DNA of 42,686 bases from Myxococcus sp. RHSTA-1-4 (GTDB lineage: Bacteria; Myxococcota; Myxococcia; Myxococcales; Myxococcaceae). Location: the NCBI RefSeq assembly GCF_020037125.1, contig NZ_JAIQDG010000058.1, positions 1-42,686 of the forward strand. Direction: 5' to 3'. The notes under the pieces were generated by a model, which searched no databases, had not been told where the DNA came from, and worked only from the letters and a program-made list of their open reading frames with translations. Both the position numbers and the translations under genes were made by a program. Below, in pieces: positions 33,001 through 41,944 of this stretch (its first letter is position 1; the number at the start of each line of letters is the position of its first letter).

Positions 33001-33008
33001 GAACCGCC

Positions 33009-34220
33009 ATGAAGAAAGCCTTCGAACAGAACGTGTCCCGCGCCAAGCCCCGCCTCCGCCTGGGTGCGCTGACCGGCCTCATCGACCCCGCGGCCGAGCC
33101 CGCCCCCGAGGAGCCGCAGGTCACCGCCGAGGCCCCGCCGGCCCCCGCCGCCGAGGCGCCCGACCTGTCCACCGAGGTGCGTGCCCGCATCGAGCGCGCC
33201 CGCGCCCCGCGCCCCACCGCCGCCGAGGCCATGGACGCGGCCCTGCGTACCGCCGAGCCCGCGCACTCCGAGCCGGCCGTGGCGCGCGCGCCCGTCACCT
33301 ACGCGTCGCCGGCCCCGGAGGCCCAGCTCGAGGCACCGGCGCCCGCCGCCACGCCCGTCACCTTCGCCGCGCCGCCCACGGCGCTGCACCTGGACGGCCT
33401 CGCGGCCGCGCACACGCCGGAGGCGCACCCCATGACGCAGGCCTCCGCCCACGCCGCGCCTCCCCACGTCACCGCCGCCATCACCGAGCCCACCGTGGCC
33501 CGCGTGGAGGCGCCGCCCGCGGAGGTGGAGGTGCAGACGCCGGCTCCGCCTCGCGAGGAGGCGCACGACTCCGCGGCCCGCCGCGAGCGGCTGAAGGCGC
33601 GCCTCAAGGCGGTGCGGGAGAATCCGCGCCCGGAGCCGCTGCCGGCCACCGTGGCCGAGGCGGGCCAGCGCGCGGTGGAGCGCATCACCCACCTCCAGGG
33701 GGAGCTGGTGAAGGTGAAGGCGCTCAACCTCTCGCTCACCCAGGAGCTCGAGGTCTCGCGCCGTCAGGCGGAGAAGGCCACCGAGGAAGCCCGGCTGCGC
33801 ATGGACGAGGCGCGCCGCCTGTCCTCGGAGATGGAGGGCCGGGTGAAGCTCCTGGCCGACCTGGAGCGCGAGCTGTCCGCGCTGGAGGGTGAGCGCGACG
33901 AGGCGCTCCTGTCCCTCCAGGAGACGCGGCAGGCGCTGCAGGCCGCGGCCCGCGAGCGCGAGGCGCTGGAGGACGAGGTGGCCCGGGGCAAGCAGGCCCT
34001 GGTGGACAGCCTCGCGGAGGAGGAGCGGCTCGCCGGGGAGCTGGAGGCCGCCAAGGACGAGTCCGCCTCGCTGCGCCGCACCGTGGAGGCGCTCCAGGGC
34101 GAGCGCGACGTGCTCGCGCAGCAGGTGGCCTCGCTCACCGCCGAGCGCGCCGAGTTGCTGGAGGCCCGCAAGGCCCTGGAGTCCGTGCACCGCGCGCTCA
34201 GCCAGGCCACGGTGCGCTGA
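33009..34220 (+). CDS. pomX: PomX, scaffold of the Pom cluster and activator of PomZ
   Basis: The 403-residue product starts MKKAFEQNVSRAKPRLRLGA; Lys13 and Arg15 match the two residues of M. xanthus PomX reported to stimulate the PomZ ATPase. Residues 30-190 are Ala/Pro/Glu-rich and probably disordered. Residues 195-400 form a long coiled coil (VKVKALNLSLTQELEVSRRQ, ERDEALLSLQETRQALQ) that self-assembles into filaments. Start ATG 33009 lies 8 bp after the pomZ stop. Length is nearly that of the M. xanthus protein. Gene order pomY-pomZ-pomX is as in M. xanthus. Confidence 0.93.
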   Translation: MKKAFEQNVSRAKPRLRLGALTGLIDPAAEPAPEEPQVTAEAPPAPAAEAPDLSTEVRARIERARAPRPTAAEAMDAALRTAEPAHSEPAVARAPVTYASPAPEAQLEAPAPAATPVTFAAPPTALHLDGLAAAHTPEAHPMTQASAHAAPPHVTAAITEPTVARVEAPPAEVEVQTPAPPREEAHDSAARRERLKARLKAVRENPRPEPLPATVAEAGQRAVERITHLQGELVKVKALNLSLTQELEVSRRQAEKATEEARLRMDEARRLSSEMEGRVKLLADLERELSALEGERDEALLSLQETRQALQAAAREREALEDEVARGKQALVDSLAEEERLAGELEAAKDESASLRRTVEALQGERDVLAQQVASLTAERAELLEARKALESVHRALSQATVR

Positions 34221-34341
34221 GCGTCTCACCGCCGGAGCCCGGGTCCCTGAAGCCCCCCCAGGCAGTACCCGCCCGGGTGGCCGGCGCACCAGGCCCGGGG
34301 TCTCCCCCGTATCGCGACCTCGCGATGCCCTGGGGGTCCCC

Positions 34342-34998
34342 ATGAAGCGCCTGTTCCTCATCGCTCCGCTGTTGCTCACCGCCTGTGGCGGAGGGCAACT
34401 CGGCCTGTCCATCACCAGCGATGACCTGGGCGCGAGCGTCCTGGCACTGGACGAGCACACGGACCTCACCACCGTGAGGTCGCTGAAGCTCACGGTGGAT
34501 GAAGTCTGGGTCCACCTGGCGGATGGCGACGCCCCGGCCGTGGTGCAGGGCGCGGACGTGGAGGAGGGCTCGGAGGGGTGGCTGCGGCTGACGGAAGTGG
34601 ACCAGTCCCTCGACCTGATGACGGTGCGCAACGGCGCCACCCTGTCGCTCGGAGACTTCTCCCTGCCCGCGGGGAAGGTGACGCAGATCCGCCTCAAGCT
34701 GAAGCCCGACGTCGCGCTGACGGGAGGGCGGGCGTACCTCCCGGGCGCCGTGGTGGAGCAGGACGGCTCGGTGTGCGACCTGAACCTGTCGGCGAGCGCC
34801 TTCGACCCGGGCCTGAAGCTCTCCGGCTCCGTCGAGGCGATGCGCATCGAGTCCGGCGGCCATCACCGCGCGCTCATCAACCTCAACATCAAGGACTCGG
34901 CGAAGCTGGATGGCGCCACGTGCGCCTACAAGCTGGACCCGGTGCTCAAGGTGAAGCACTTCGAGCCCGGGACGGGCGGGGGCGGCGGCCTGCTGTAG
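34342..34998 (+). CDS. DUF4382-type lipoprotein
   Basis: The 218-residue product begins MKRLFLIAPLLLTACGGG, a short signal peptide with the lipobox LLTAC. The mature part fits the DUF4382 pattern: LKLTVDEVWVHLADGD near the N-terminus, then WLRLTEVDQSLDLMTVRNGA, LPAGKVTQIRLKL, and a beta-rich C-terminal half with GGHHRALINLNIK. It is a predicted periplasmic or outer-membrane lipoprotein of unknown role. It starts 121 bp after pomX and probably has its own promoter. It converges with the M48 gene (24-bp gap). Confidence 0.82.
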   Translation: MKRLFLIAPLLLTACGGGQLGLSITSDDLGASVLALDEHTDLTTVRSLKLTVDEVWVHLADGDAPAVVQGADVEEGSEGWLRLTEVDQSLDLMTVRNGATLSLGDFSLPAGKVTQIRLKLKPDVALTGGRAYLPGAVVEQDGSVCDLNLSASAFDPGLKLSGSVEAMRIESGGHHRALINLNIKDSAKLDGATCAYKLDPVLKVKHFEPGTGGGGGLL

Positions 34999-35022
34999 CC
35001 ACGCGCCCCGGCCGCACTGCTG

Positions 35023-36012
35023 CTACGGAGTGTCCTTCGCCACGCCGGTGGTGGACTTGATGACGGCGTAGTCCGGCTGCTTCAGCGGCGGCGAGCGCAG
35101 GCCCTCGGAGGCGTACTCCGGGAACTCGCCCTCGTCGCCCTTCAGCGTCTCGAGGTAGGCGACGAGCTTCTTCTTCCGCGTCTCCTTCTTCGGGTGGTTC
35201 TTCTGGTTCTTGACGTCGGTCATCTTGTCGATGAGGCCGAGGTAGTCCTTCGGGTCGTACCCCGCGGACAACATGAGCCGCGCAGCCATCTGGTCCGCCT
35301 CGAACTCCAGCTCCGGCCCGTTGCCGTCGTCGAAGGAGTTCACGGTCTTTTCCGCGAGGTGGGCGAGCAACTCTGGCTCGTTGTCCAGGTCCAGCGTGCC
35401 ATCACCGTCCAGGGCGGCGAGCAGGGCCTTCGCCCCGAGGGCGGAGAGGAGGGTCTCTCCCCCCGCAACCAACCGGCACGTCTTGACCTTCTGGGCGGTG
35501 TACTTGTGGATGGCGTGCTTGAGCACGCCGTGGGCGATTTCGTGCGCCAGCACACCGGCGAGCTGTCCCTCGTTGTCCAGCTCCATGAGCAACCGCCGCG
35601 TGACGAGGACGTAGCCGCCGGGCGCGGACAGCGCGTTGAACTGCTCCGTGTCGTTGAGCACGCCGAACGTCCACTCCAGCGTGGGCCGGAGCGACTGCGC
35701 CGCCAGGTTCTTGCCCACGATGTTGAGGTAGTCGTGCAGCTTCTTGTCGCCCTCGGTCGCGAACATCAGCCCGTTGCCGCGCTGCACGAAGTGGATGGTC
35801 AGCGCGCCACCCAGGGCGTACTCCTCCGCCACGCTCGGCTCGACATCCAGCTTCCCGCACTCCTTCACCTTCGCCACGCCGCCCCCCACTGTCTCCGCCA
35901 CGCCCCCCGCCGTGGTCACACCCCTGGCGATGGTGTTGAGGTCCATGCCGCGGCAGGACGATGCCAGCACGCCCAGGCCCAGCACCGCGAATACCTTCAA
36001 CCGCGCGTCCAT
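35023..36012 (-). CDS. M48-family zinc metalloprotease, lipoprotein
   Basis: The 329-residue product starts at ATG 36012 (MDARLKVFAVLGLGVLASSC, lipobox LASSC). The M48 signature is LAGVLAHEIAHGVLKHAIHK with HExxH, and ELEFEADQMAARLML gives the third zinc ligand Glu. ALSAPGGYVLVTRRLL, typical of the BepA/LoiP group, precedes it. Such proteases work in the periplasm on outer-membrane protein assembly or lipoprotein quality control. The start codon overlaps the stop of the SH3 gene (ATGA), so it is the last gene of the cyclase-SH3-protease operon. Confidence 0.9.
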   Translation of the reverse strand: MDARLKVFAVLGLGVLASSCRGMDLNTIARGVTTAGGVAETVGGGVAKVKECGKLDVEPSVAEEYALGGALTIHFVQRGNGLMFATEGDKKLHDYLNIVGKNLAAQSLRPTLEWTFGVLNDTEQFNALSAPGGYVLVTRRLLMELDNEGQLAGVLAHEIAHGVLKHAIHKYTAQKVKTCRLVAGGETLLSALGAKALLAALDGDGTLDLDNEPELLAHLAEKTVNSFDDGNGPELEFEADQMAARLMLSAGYDPKDYLGLIDKMTDVKNQKNHPKKETRKKKLVAYLETLKGDEGEFPEYASEGLRSPPLKQPDYAVIKSTTGVAKDTP

Positions 36013-36575
36013 CACCGGCCCCCCTTCGTCTTCGCCACCGAGTCCCTGGGCCCCACCACCGGGAAGAGCCCGGCCTCCTTCACGTGCGCCGCGATTCGCT
36101 CGGGCGTCACCGTCTTGCTCCGCGCCTCCATTGCCTTGATGGACGCGACGGCCTTCGCGTAGTCACCCTTCTTGCCGTTGCCGTACTTCTCGGCCCCGGG
36201 GCTGAGCGCCTTCACCGCGGCGCCGCTCGCGACGAACTTCTTCGGGTCCACCTGGCGCTTGCCGCCGGGGTCCGTCACCAGCTCCATCTTGGGCGGGGTG
36301 GTGGACAGGTTCGTCTGGAACACGAAGCCCTTCTTCCCGCCTGGCGCCGTCACCCGGTGCCACTGCTTCTGCTTCGGGTCCGCGCCCTCCCACTTCACCT
36401 GCTCCCCGGGCTGGAGGATGACCACCGCGTCGGCCGTGGGGGACGGACTCTTCATCACCCGCGTGTTCTTCGCCTTCACGTACAGCGGGTCGCCGACCTT
36501 CGCGGCCCCCGCCATACCCGGCAGGCCCAGCGCCAGCATCGCGGCCGCCAGCGCCGCGCTCGTTTTCATCCCCAT
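36012..36575 (-). CDS. Secreted bacterial SH3-domain protein
   Basis: The 187-residue product has a signal peptide (MKTSAALAAAMLALGLPGMA, cleavage after AGAA) and an SH3b-like domain (about 30-95): YVKAKNTRVMKSPSPTADAV, VILQPGEQVKWEGAD, WHRVTAPGGKKGFVFQTNLS. Domains of this type bind peptidoglycan or proteins in the periplasm. The remainder is Lys-rich, with no further motif. ATG 36575 or ATG 36569 may be used; GGAG and GGGGAG lie upstream. It is 21 bp after the cyclase stop. Confidence 0.82.
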   Translation of the reverse strand: MGMKTSAALAAAMLALGLPGMAGAAKVGDPLYVKAKNTRVMKSPSPTADAVVILQPGEQVKWEGADPKQKQWHRVTAPGGKKGFVFQTNLSTTPPKMELVTDPGGKRQVDPKKFVASGAAVKALSPGAEKYGNGKKGDYAKAVASIKAMEARSKTVTPERIAAHVKEAGLFPVVGPRDSVAKTKGGR

Positions 36576-36596
36576 GTCTCCCCGACTCCTTTCAGC

Positions 36597-38999
36597 TCAC
36601 TTGTCCAGGTTGGCCACCCCGTCGAACTCCGGAGGGGGCGCCTTGGCGTATTTGTGGCAGCGCTCCAGCAGCGCCTGCGTGGGCCCGTCCTCCGGGTCCT
36701 CCAGCCTTCGCGCCTCCAGCACCGCCGCGGCCTCCGCGAAGCGCGCCTCGCGGTAGAGCGCCAGCGCCGCGTGGTAGCGCTCCACCGTCACCCGCTTGCG
36801 CACGTCCAGGCCGCCCTTGAGCGCCAGCAGCTCGTACACGGTGACGGCCTCCGTCTTGCCCGCCACCCGCACACGGTCCAGCTCCCGCACCTCGATGTGC
36901 TCCTTCGCCAGCTCGTACGTGCGCGGGCCAATCATGATGACCGAGCCGTACGCCTTGTTCGCGCCCTCCAGCCGCGCGGCCAGGTTCATCCCGTCGCCGA
37001 TGGCCGTGTAGCTGAAGAGCTGCTCGCTGCCGAAGTTGCCCACGAAGTTCACCGCGCTGTTGACGCCGATGCGCGTATAGACGTCCGGCATCCCCTTCGC
37101 GCGGAACTCCTCGCGCATCCGGTCCACCTCCGCCTTCGCCGCCAGCGCCCCGCGGCAGGCTCGCAGTGCATGGTCCGGCTGCCGCATGGGAGCTCCGAAG
37201 AGGCACACCACCGCGTCGCCGATGTACTTGTCCAGGCAACCGCCCTCCTTCAGCAACGCGCCGCTCACCCGGGTCAGATACGTGTTGAGGATGCGGACCA
37301 GGCTGCGCGGGTCCTCCTTGAAGCGCTCGCTGAAGGTGGAGAAGCCCTTGATGTCGCTGAAGAAGGCGGAGATTTCGACGTTCTCCCCGTCCAGCTTCGG
37401 GAGCTGGCGCTCGGAAATCATCTGTTCCACCAGCTTCGGCTCCATGAAGCGGCTGAAGGCCTGGCGGATGAACTCCGCTTCCTTGTTGGCCACCAGGTGG
37501 TTGAAGGCCACCGCGGCCACGCTGGCCAGCATGCCCGCCAGCGAGGGCAGGGCGGTGAGCAGGTACGTGCCCGTCTTGGCGAGGACGGGGCCCGTCACCC
37601 AATGCATGCCCAGGTAGAGGGCCAGCGGCCACGCGATTTCCAGCGGCGTCCACCGCGTGGTCATCAGCAGCACCACGGACGCGAGCGCCACGGCGAAGAC
37701 GAGCACCAGGCTCATCCACAGCGGCGCCTGGACGAAGAAGCGGCCGTCGCCCAGCAGCGAGTCCAGCACCGCCGCCTGCTTCACCACGCCGGGCGCGGCG
37801 GGGGAGAAGGACGTGGCCTTCACGTCGTTGAGGCCCACCGCGTTGCCGCCGATGACCACCACCTTGTCCCGGAAGAGGCCCGGCGTCAGGCCCGTGGGCT
37901 GGCCCTGGTTGCGCAGCGCCCACGCGTCCAGCACCTGGATGAGTGACACCACCTGGAAGCGGTCGTGGAAGTCGCCGCCGAAGTCGATGCGCGTGCCCCC
38001 TTCCGCGTCCACCGCGTACGTGCGCCCGCCCAGCCGCAGCGCTCCCCCGGACAGCACCACCTCGCTCGCGCCCAGCAGTCCCGCCGCCACACGCACCGGC
38101 AGCGTCGCGTACGTGTTGACGCCGTCCGTGTACGCGAAGTGCGTGCGCCGCATGAAGCCGTCCGGGTCCGCTTCCGGGTCCACCAGCCCGAAGCCGTCCA
38201 CCGCGTCCACCAGCACCGGGATGGGCGTCACCGGGTACTGGGGCTCGCGCCGTCCGTCCACCTCGTGCGACAGCACCGGCAGCACATGGCTCTCGGCGCG
38301 CACCGGGAAGGCCACCGCGCGGGCCATCTGCTCGGGCGTGACGGGCGGGAGCAGCTCCCCGTCCTCCACGTCCTCGAACGTGTCCTCCGCGCCGGACTCG
38401 GGGAACGTCTCCTCGGAAGGTGGCGCCTCGCCGGGAGGGGGGAGGGCTTCCGCGGGCAGCGCTTCCTGGGCGGAGGCCACGGGCGCGGCGGGCGGAGCGC
38501 TGAAGTCCGCGCGGGGCAGGGGCGCGGCGCTCGCATTGGTGGACATGCCCAGGAAGAAGGGCACCGGTGAATCGCGCAGCGCCTGCGCGAAGGCCAGGTC
38601 CATGGCCGGGTCCGTGGAGCGCTCGTCCATCACCGCGTCGAAGACGATGGCGCGCGCGCCCTCGGCCTCGAGCTGCTCCACCACCCGCGCCCACAGGTTC
38701 CGGCTGTAGGGCCAGTTGCCGAAGTTGCGCGCGTACTGCGGGTTGGCGCGGATGGCGTCCAGGCTCGGCTGGTCGATGGCCAGCACCACCACGTGCGCCG
38801 ACTTGCCGCGCCCGTTCGTGAAGGTGGTGACCATCTTGTCGTAGGCGTCGCGCTCGGCTTCCTCCAGCCAGCCTCCCAGCGAATCACCCAACAGCTCGCA
38901 GGCCGCCGCCAGCGCGGTGGCCAGCACCGCCACGCCCAGCATCAGCCGCCAATGGTTGCGCCATCGCAACCGGATGAGTTTCCAGCGCTCGCCTGCCAC
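36597..38999 (-). CDS. CHASE2-domain membrane adenylate cyclase (class III)
   Basis: The 800-residue product (GTG 38999, AGAGGGGG upstream) has an N-terminal TM span (LMLGVAVLATALAAACELL), a CHASE2 sensor (about 35-430: AHVVVLAIDQPSLDAI, NWPYSRNLWARVVEQL), two or three TM helices (about 440-520) and a class III cyclase domain (about 545-720). FFSDIKGFSTFSERF and DKYIGDAVV give the two metal-binding Asp; Lys in LDKYIGD and Thr in YTAIGDGMN favour ATP over GTP; NLAARLEGANK supplies the transition-state Arg. The product is cAMP. A long Pro/Glu/Ser-rich insert (about 165-210) interrupts CHASE2. It is the first gene of a leftward operon with SH3 and M48 genes. Confidence 0.92.
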   Translation of the reverse strand: MAGERWKLIRLRWRNHWRLMLGVAVLATALAAACELLGDSLGGWLEEAERDAYDKMVTTFTNGRGKSAHVVVLAIDQPSLDAIRANPQYARNFGNWPYSRNLWARVVEQLEAEGARAIVFDAVMDERSTDPAMDLAFAQALRDSPVPFFLGMSTNASAAPLPRADFSAPPAAPVASAQEALPAEALPPPGEAPPSEETFPESGAEDTFEDVEDGELLPPVTPEQMARAVAFPVRAESHVLPVLSHEVDGRREPQYPVTPIPVLVDAVDGFGLVDPEADPDGFMRRTHFAYTDGVNTYATLPVRVAAGLLGASEVVLSGGALRLGGRTYAVDAEGGTRIDFGGDFHDRFQVVSLIQVLDAWALRNQGQPTGLTPGLFRDKVVVIGGNAVGLNDVKATSFSPAAPGVVKQAAVLDSLLGDGRFFVQAPLWMSLVLVFAVALASVVLLMTTRWTPLEIAWPLALYLGMHWVTGPVLAKTGTYLLTALPSLAGMLASVAAVAFNHLVANKEAEFIRQAFSRFMEPKLVEQMISERQLPKLDGENVEISAFFSDIKGFSTFSERFKEDPRSLVRILNTYLTRVSGALLKEGGCLDKYIGDAVVCLFGAPMRQPDHALRACRGALAAKAEVDRMREEFRAKGMPDVYTRIGVNSAVNFVGNFGSEQLFSYTAIGDGMNLAARLEGANKAYGSVIMIGPRTYELAKEHIEVRELDRVRVAGKTEAVTVYELLALKGGLDVRKRVTVERYHAALALYREARFAEAAAVLEARRLEDPEDGPTQALLERCHKYAKAPPPEFDGVANLDK

Positions 39000-39365
39000 G
39001 GCCCCCTCTTGCGAAGCGTACGGTGTTTCACACTACCTCAGTCCCCGTCCTGCCCGGCACCCGTGCCTCGGAGCGGCGTCACGCCGCGCCCTGACACTCC
39101 CGCAAAACCTTCTAGAGCCGTTGCCTGTCCTCCAGCCGGGCGGGCGGGCGCGCTCCCGGCGCCTCGATGCCTCCACCCGCCATGAAGTCCTTCCGCGGGG
39201 AGTCCACCGGATGCGGCTGGCCAGCCGAGCCGCCGCAGCCCCTGGCGGCACCCGGGCGGCGGCACGCCCGGGGTTTGCCGGTCTCCATGGGCGACCGGAC
39301 CTTTAGCGCCGATGCGGGAGGCACACCGCCTTCCACCGCTCACGCCCCGCGCAAAGGAGTCAGAC
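39000..39365. other. 366-bp divergent promoter region, GC-rich and hairpin-prone
   Basis: No gene is apparent. The region must hold the promoters of the leftward cyclase operon and the rightward ferritin-like operon. A GTGT-TTC-ACAC dyad sits near 39023-39033, and CCGGTC (39278-39283) pairs with GACCGG (39293-39298). The stretch 39200-39300 is unusually rich in GGC/GCC pairs and could form a structured leader on either strand, but it does not match a riboswitch class I can confirm. Confidence 0.4.
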
Positions 39366-40571
39366 GTGGCCCTGGATATCTTCCAAGAAAAAGGAGTCCC
39401 ACTCGACCGCCAGGTCTTTACGTGGAAGGACCTCGTCAGACGTCCCTACAGCAAGCTGGACGATGACGCCTTCACCCGCGTCTGCGTCATCTACATGAAC
39501 GGCATCTTGTCGGACGCGCTGCGCACCAAGCACGCCATGTCCCGCATGAACCGGGAGCTGCGCGAGCAGCTCGCCATCATCCGCCGCGTGGAGCAGTTCG
39601 AGCAGACGCTCATCAACTGGCTGAACCCGCCGGACCAGACACCGCTGGAGACCACGCTCGGCTTCGAGCAGGTGGCCATCGAGGTGACGGCCAGCGTCGC
39701 CCTGCGCGAGCCGGACCCGTACCTGGCCCAGACGTACCGCTTCGGCCTGCTCGAGGACTTCGACCACCTGTACCGCTACGGCGCGCTCTACGACAGGCTC
39801 GAGGGCAAGGACCCCAACAACATCACCCAGTCCTATACGGACATCCTCGTCGGCCGGCCCACGTCGGTGGAGCACCGCTACCCGGTGGATGACCTGCGCC
39901 GCCCGTATGACAGGCGCACCGCGCACCCGCTCACCAAGATTCACGCGATGAGCATCACCGCCGCGGAGAACCAGACGCACGACTACTACATGACGGTGGG
40001 GCCGTTCTTCTCCGACCCGGTGGCGCGCCAGCTCTACGCGGAAATCGCCGCCATCGAGGAGCAGCACACCTCCATGTACGAGTCGCTGCTGGACCCGGAC
40101 GAGACGCTGCTGGAGCGGTGCGTGCTGCATGAAGCGATGCAGGTCTACAACTTCTACTCCTGCCTCGCGTACGAGAAGAACCCCCGCATCAAGGAGATAT
40201 GGCAGCGCTTCCTGGACTACGAGCTGGGCCAGCTCCACCACGTGATTCAGCTCTTCCAGAAGGCCGAGGGCCGGGACGCGGCGGAAATCCTGCCGAAGAC
40301 GCTGCCGGAGCCCATCGGCTTCAAGGAGCACCGCGAGTTCGTCCGCAAGACGCTGAACGAGGAGGAGGACCTGACCTCCATCGGCACGGACTACGTGCGC
40401 CTGGCGGAGGTGCCGAGGGACCACCGCTCGTTCGTGTACCGCGACCAGCTCAACTCCGACGGCTCGCCCTCCGAGACGGTGGCGGCCGGCTACCAATGGA
40501 TTCCCGGGACGGAGCTCGCCGCGCGCGCGGCGCGCATGGGCTCCGTGTACGAGGGAAAGAAGGTTCACTGA
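39366..40571 (+). CDS. Ferritin-like di-iron protein, long form
   Basis: GTG 39366 follows AAAGGAGTCAGAC, a strong ribosome-binding site; earlier in-frame starts lack one. The 401-residue soluble protein is helical, with many Glu/His pairs in ferritin-like spacing: FEQVAIEVTASVALREPD, TAAENQTHDYYMTV, AAIEEQHTSMYES, VLHEAMQVYNFYSC and DYELGQLHHVIQLF. The number of sites suggests one four-helix di-iron bundle plus an accessory half. No iron-storage pore or oxidase signature fixes the activity. The next gene, another ferritin-like protein, starts one base after the stop. Confidence 0.75.
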   Translation: MALDIFQEKGVPLDRQVFTWKDLVRRPYSKLDDDAFTRVCVIYMNGILSDALRTKHAMSRMNRELREQLAIIRRVEQFEQTLINWLNPPDQTPLETTLGFEQVAIEVTASVALREPDPYLAQTYRFGLLEDFDHLYRYGALYDRLEGKDPNNITQSYTDILVGRPTSVEHRYPVDDLRRPYDRRTAHPLTKIHAMSITAAENQTHDYYMTVGPFFSDPVARQLYAEIAAIEEQHTSMYESLLDPDETLLERCVLHEAMQVYNFYSCLAYEKNPRIKEIWQRFLDYELGQLHHVIQLFQKAEGRDAAEILPKTLPEPIGFKEHREFVRKTLNEEEDLTSIGTDYVRLAEVPRDHRSFVYRDQLNSDGSPSETVAAGYQWIPGTELAARAARMGSVYEGKKVH

Positions 40572-40572
40572 C

Positions 40573-41349
40573 ATGAAGAAGACGACCAGCGACATCGGCA
40601 TGAACAGGACGGGCATCGCCACCTCGCCCATCGACAGCGCGGACATCACCCAGGCGGCCCTGGCGCGGCAGCCGAGCCACCTGGGTGACGAGTCCCTCAT
40701 CCTCAAGGTGCGCCAGCAGTACGCGCTGGAGTCGGAAGGCGTGGGCAGCGTGCCGCCTCCGGTCAGCCTCAAGGGCGTGGCGAAGACGGCGGTGGACATG
40801 CTCAAGGGCTCCAAGCCCACCGTCTTCATCGACAAGCTCGGGGAGCGCGCCGCCTTCGAGCGCACCGGCGTCCGGCTCTACCAGGGCGCGCTCGGCAAGC
40901 TCGAGGCGCTCGGGAGCTGGGAGGGAGGCCCCACCCGCGAGGGGCTGGAGCGCATCCTCAACGACGAGCTGTCCCACTTCGGCCTGGTGACGGAGGCCCT
41001 GACGAAGCTCGGCGCGGACCCCACGGCGGTGACGCCCAGCGCGGACGTGGTGGCGGTGGCGTCCATGGGCATTCCCGCCGTGGTCAGCGACCCGCGCATG
41101 AATCTGCGCGACACACTGTCGGCGCTGCTGGTGGCGGAGCTGACGGACAACGCCTGCTGGGAGATGCTCATCGAGCTGGCGCGTGGCGTGGGCCATGACA
41201 CCCTCGCCGACCGCTTCCAGCTCGCGCTGGACGCGGAGGCGCAGCACCTGTCCATGGTGCGCGGCTGGCTGTCCTCGGGTGTCACCCTGGAAGCGCGCGC
41301 GGCGCCCATGCCCCAGGCCGAGGCCACCCGCCCCGCTCCGCTGGTGTAG
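40573..41349 (+). CDS. Ferritin-like di-iron protein, short form
   Basis: The 258-residue soluble protein shows the four-helix di-iron pattern: ERTGVRLYQGALGKLE, LNDELSHFGLVTEALTKLG (ExxH), LLVAELTDNACWEMLIEL and LALDAEAQHLSMVRGWL (ExxH). The N-terminal 70 residues and the C-terminal PQAEATRPAP tail are outside the bundle. It is translationally coupled to the preceding di-iron protein, and the two probably act as a pair in iron handling, peroxide defence or an oxidative reaction (inference). Confidence 0.8.
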   Translation: MKKTTSDIGMNRTGIATSPIDSADITQAALARQPSHLGDESLILKVRQQYALESEGVGSVPPPVSLKGVAKTAVDMLKGSKPTVFIDKLGERAAFERTGVRLYQGALGKLEALGSWEGGPTREGLERILNDELSHFGLVTEALTKLGADPTAVTPSADVVAVASMGIPAVVSDPRMNLRDTLSALLVAELTDNACWEMLIELARGVGHDTLADRFQLALDAEAQHLSMVRGWLSSGVTLEARAAPMPQAEATRPAPLV

Positions 41350-41350
41350 C

Positions 41351-41941
41351 TCAGAAGGACGAGCCCGGCTCCTGGAGGAAGCGCTCCTCCTCCGGGGTGG
41401 ACGGGCGCCCCAGCGCGGCGTTGCGGTGGGGGAAGCGGCCGAAGCGCTCGATGACGTCCCGGTGCCGCCGGGCATAGTCGAGCGACTCGCGGCTGTCCGG
41501 GTGGTACAGCGCGAGCATCTCGAAGAGGGCCACGGCCAGCCGCTGGTCGTGGACCTCCTCGCTGTGCTCGAAGGGCAGGTACATGAACCACCGCCATACC
41601 GGCGGCAGCGTCACGTCCAGCCCCCGCGCCAGCGCGTAGCGCGCCACCTCGCGCGCCAGCGCGTCCGTGGCGAAGGCGCGCGGCGTGCCCCGGAAGACGT
41701 TGCGCGGTATCTGGTCCAGCAGCAGCAGCAGCGCCACGCAGCTTCGCGGCTCCTCGCGCCAGTCGCGCAGCAGCCCGGCCGCGGCGGCCTCGTGGGCGTC
41801 CAGGAAGCGGCGCTGGCACTCCTCGTCGAAGGCCGCGTTCCGCAGGAACCACCGCTCGCGGGGGTGGGCGCTGGCGGGGTTGAGGATGGGGTCCGGCGGT
41901 TGGCCGAACCAGAAGCCGAGGACTTCCTCCGCGCTCGCCAT
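41351..41941 (-). CDS. DUF924 family protein
   Basis: The 196-residue product matches DUF924: EEVLGFWFGQPPDP near the N-terminus, RERWFLRNAAFDEECQRRF, LLLLDQIPRNVFRGTPRAFA, WRWFMYLPFEHSEEVHDQ and FGRFPHRNAALGRPSTPEE. The family is cytoplasmic and TPR-like helical, of unknown function. Its ribosome-binding site GGAGGT sits 6 nt before ATG 41941 inside a dyad. It converges with the ferritin-like pair; the stop codons are one base apart. Confidence 0.92.
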   Translation of the reverse strand: MASAEEVLGFWFGQPPDPILNPASAHPRERWFLRNAAFDEECQRRFLDAHEAAAAGLLRDWREEPRSCVALLLLLDQIPRNVFRGTPRAFATDALAREVARYALARGLDVTLPPVWRWFMYLPFEHSEEVHDQRLAVALFEMLALYHPDSRESLDYARRHRDVIERFGRFPHRNAALGRPSTPEEERFLQEPGSSF

Positions 41942-41944
41942 GAC

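Noticed and set aside
39200..39300. Cyclic-di-GMP (GEMM) riboswitch on the minus strand
   Set aside because: A GGCAAACC string is present, but the conserved receptor segment expected downstream is absent.
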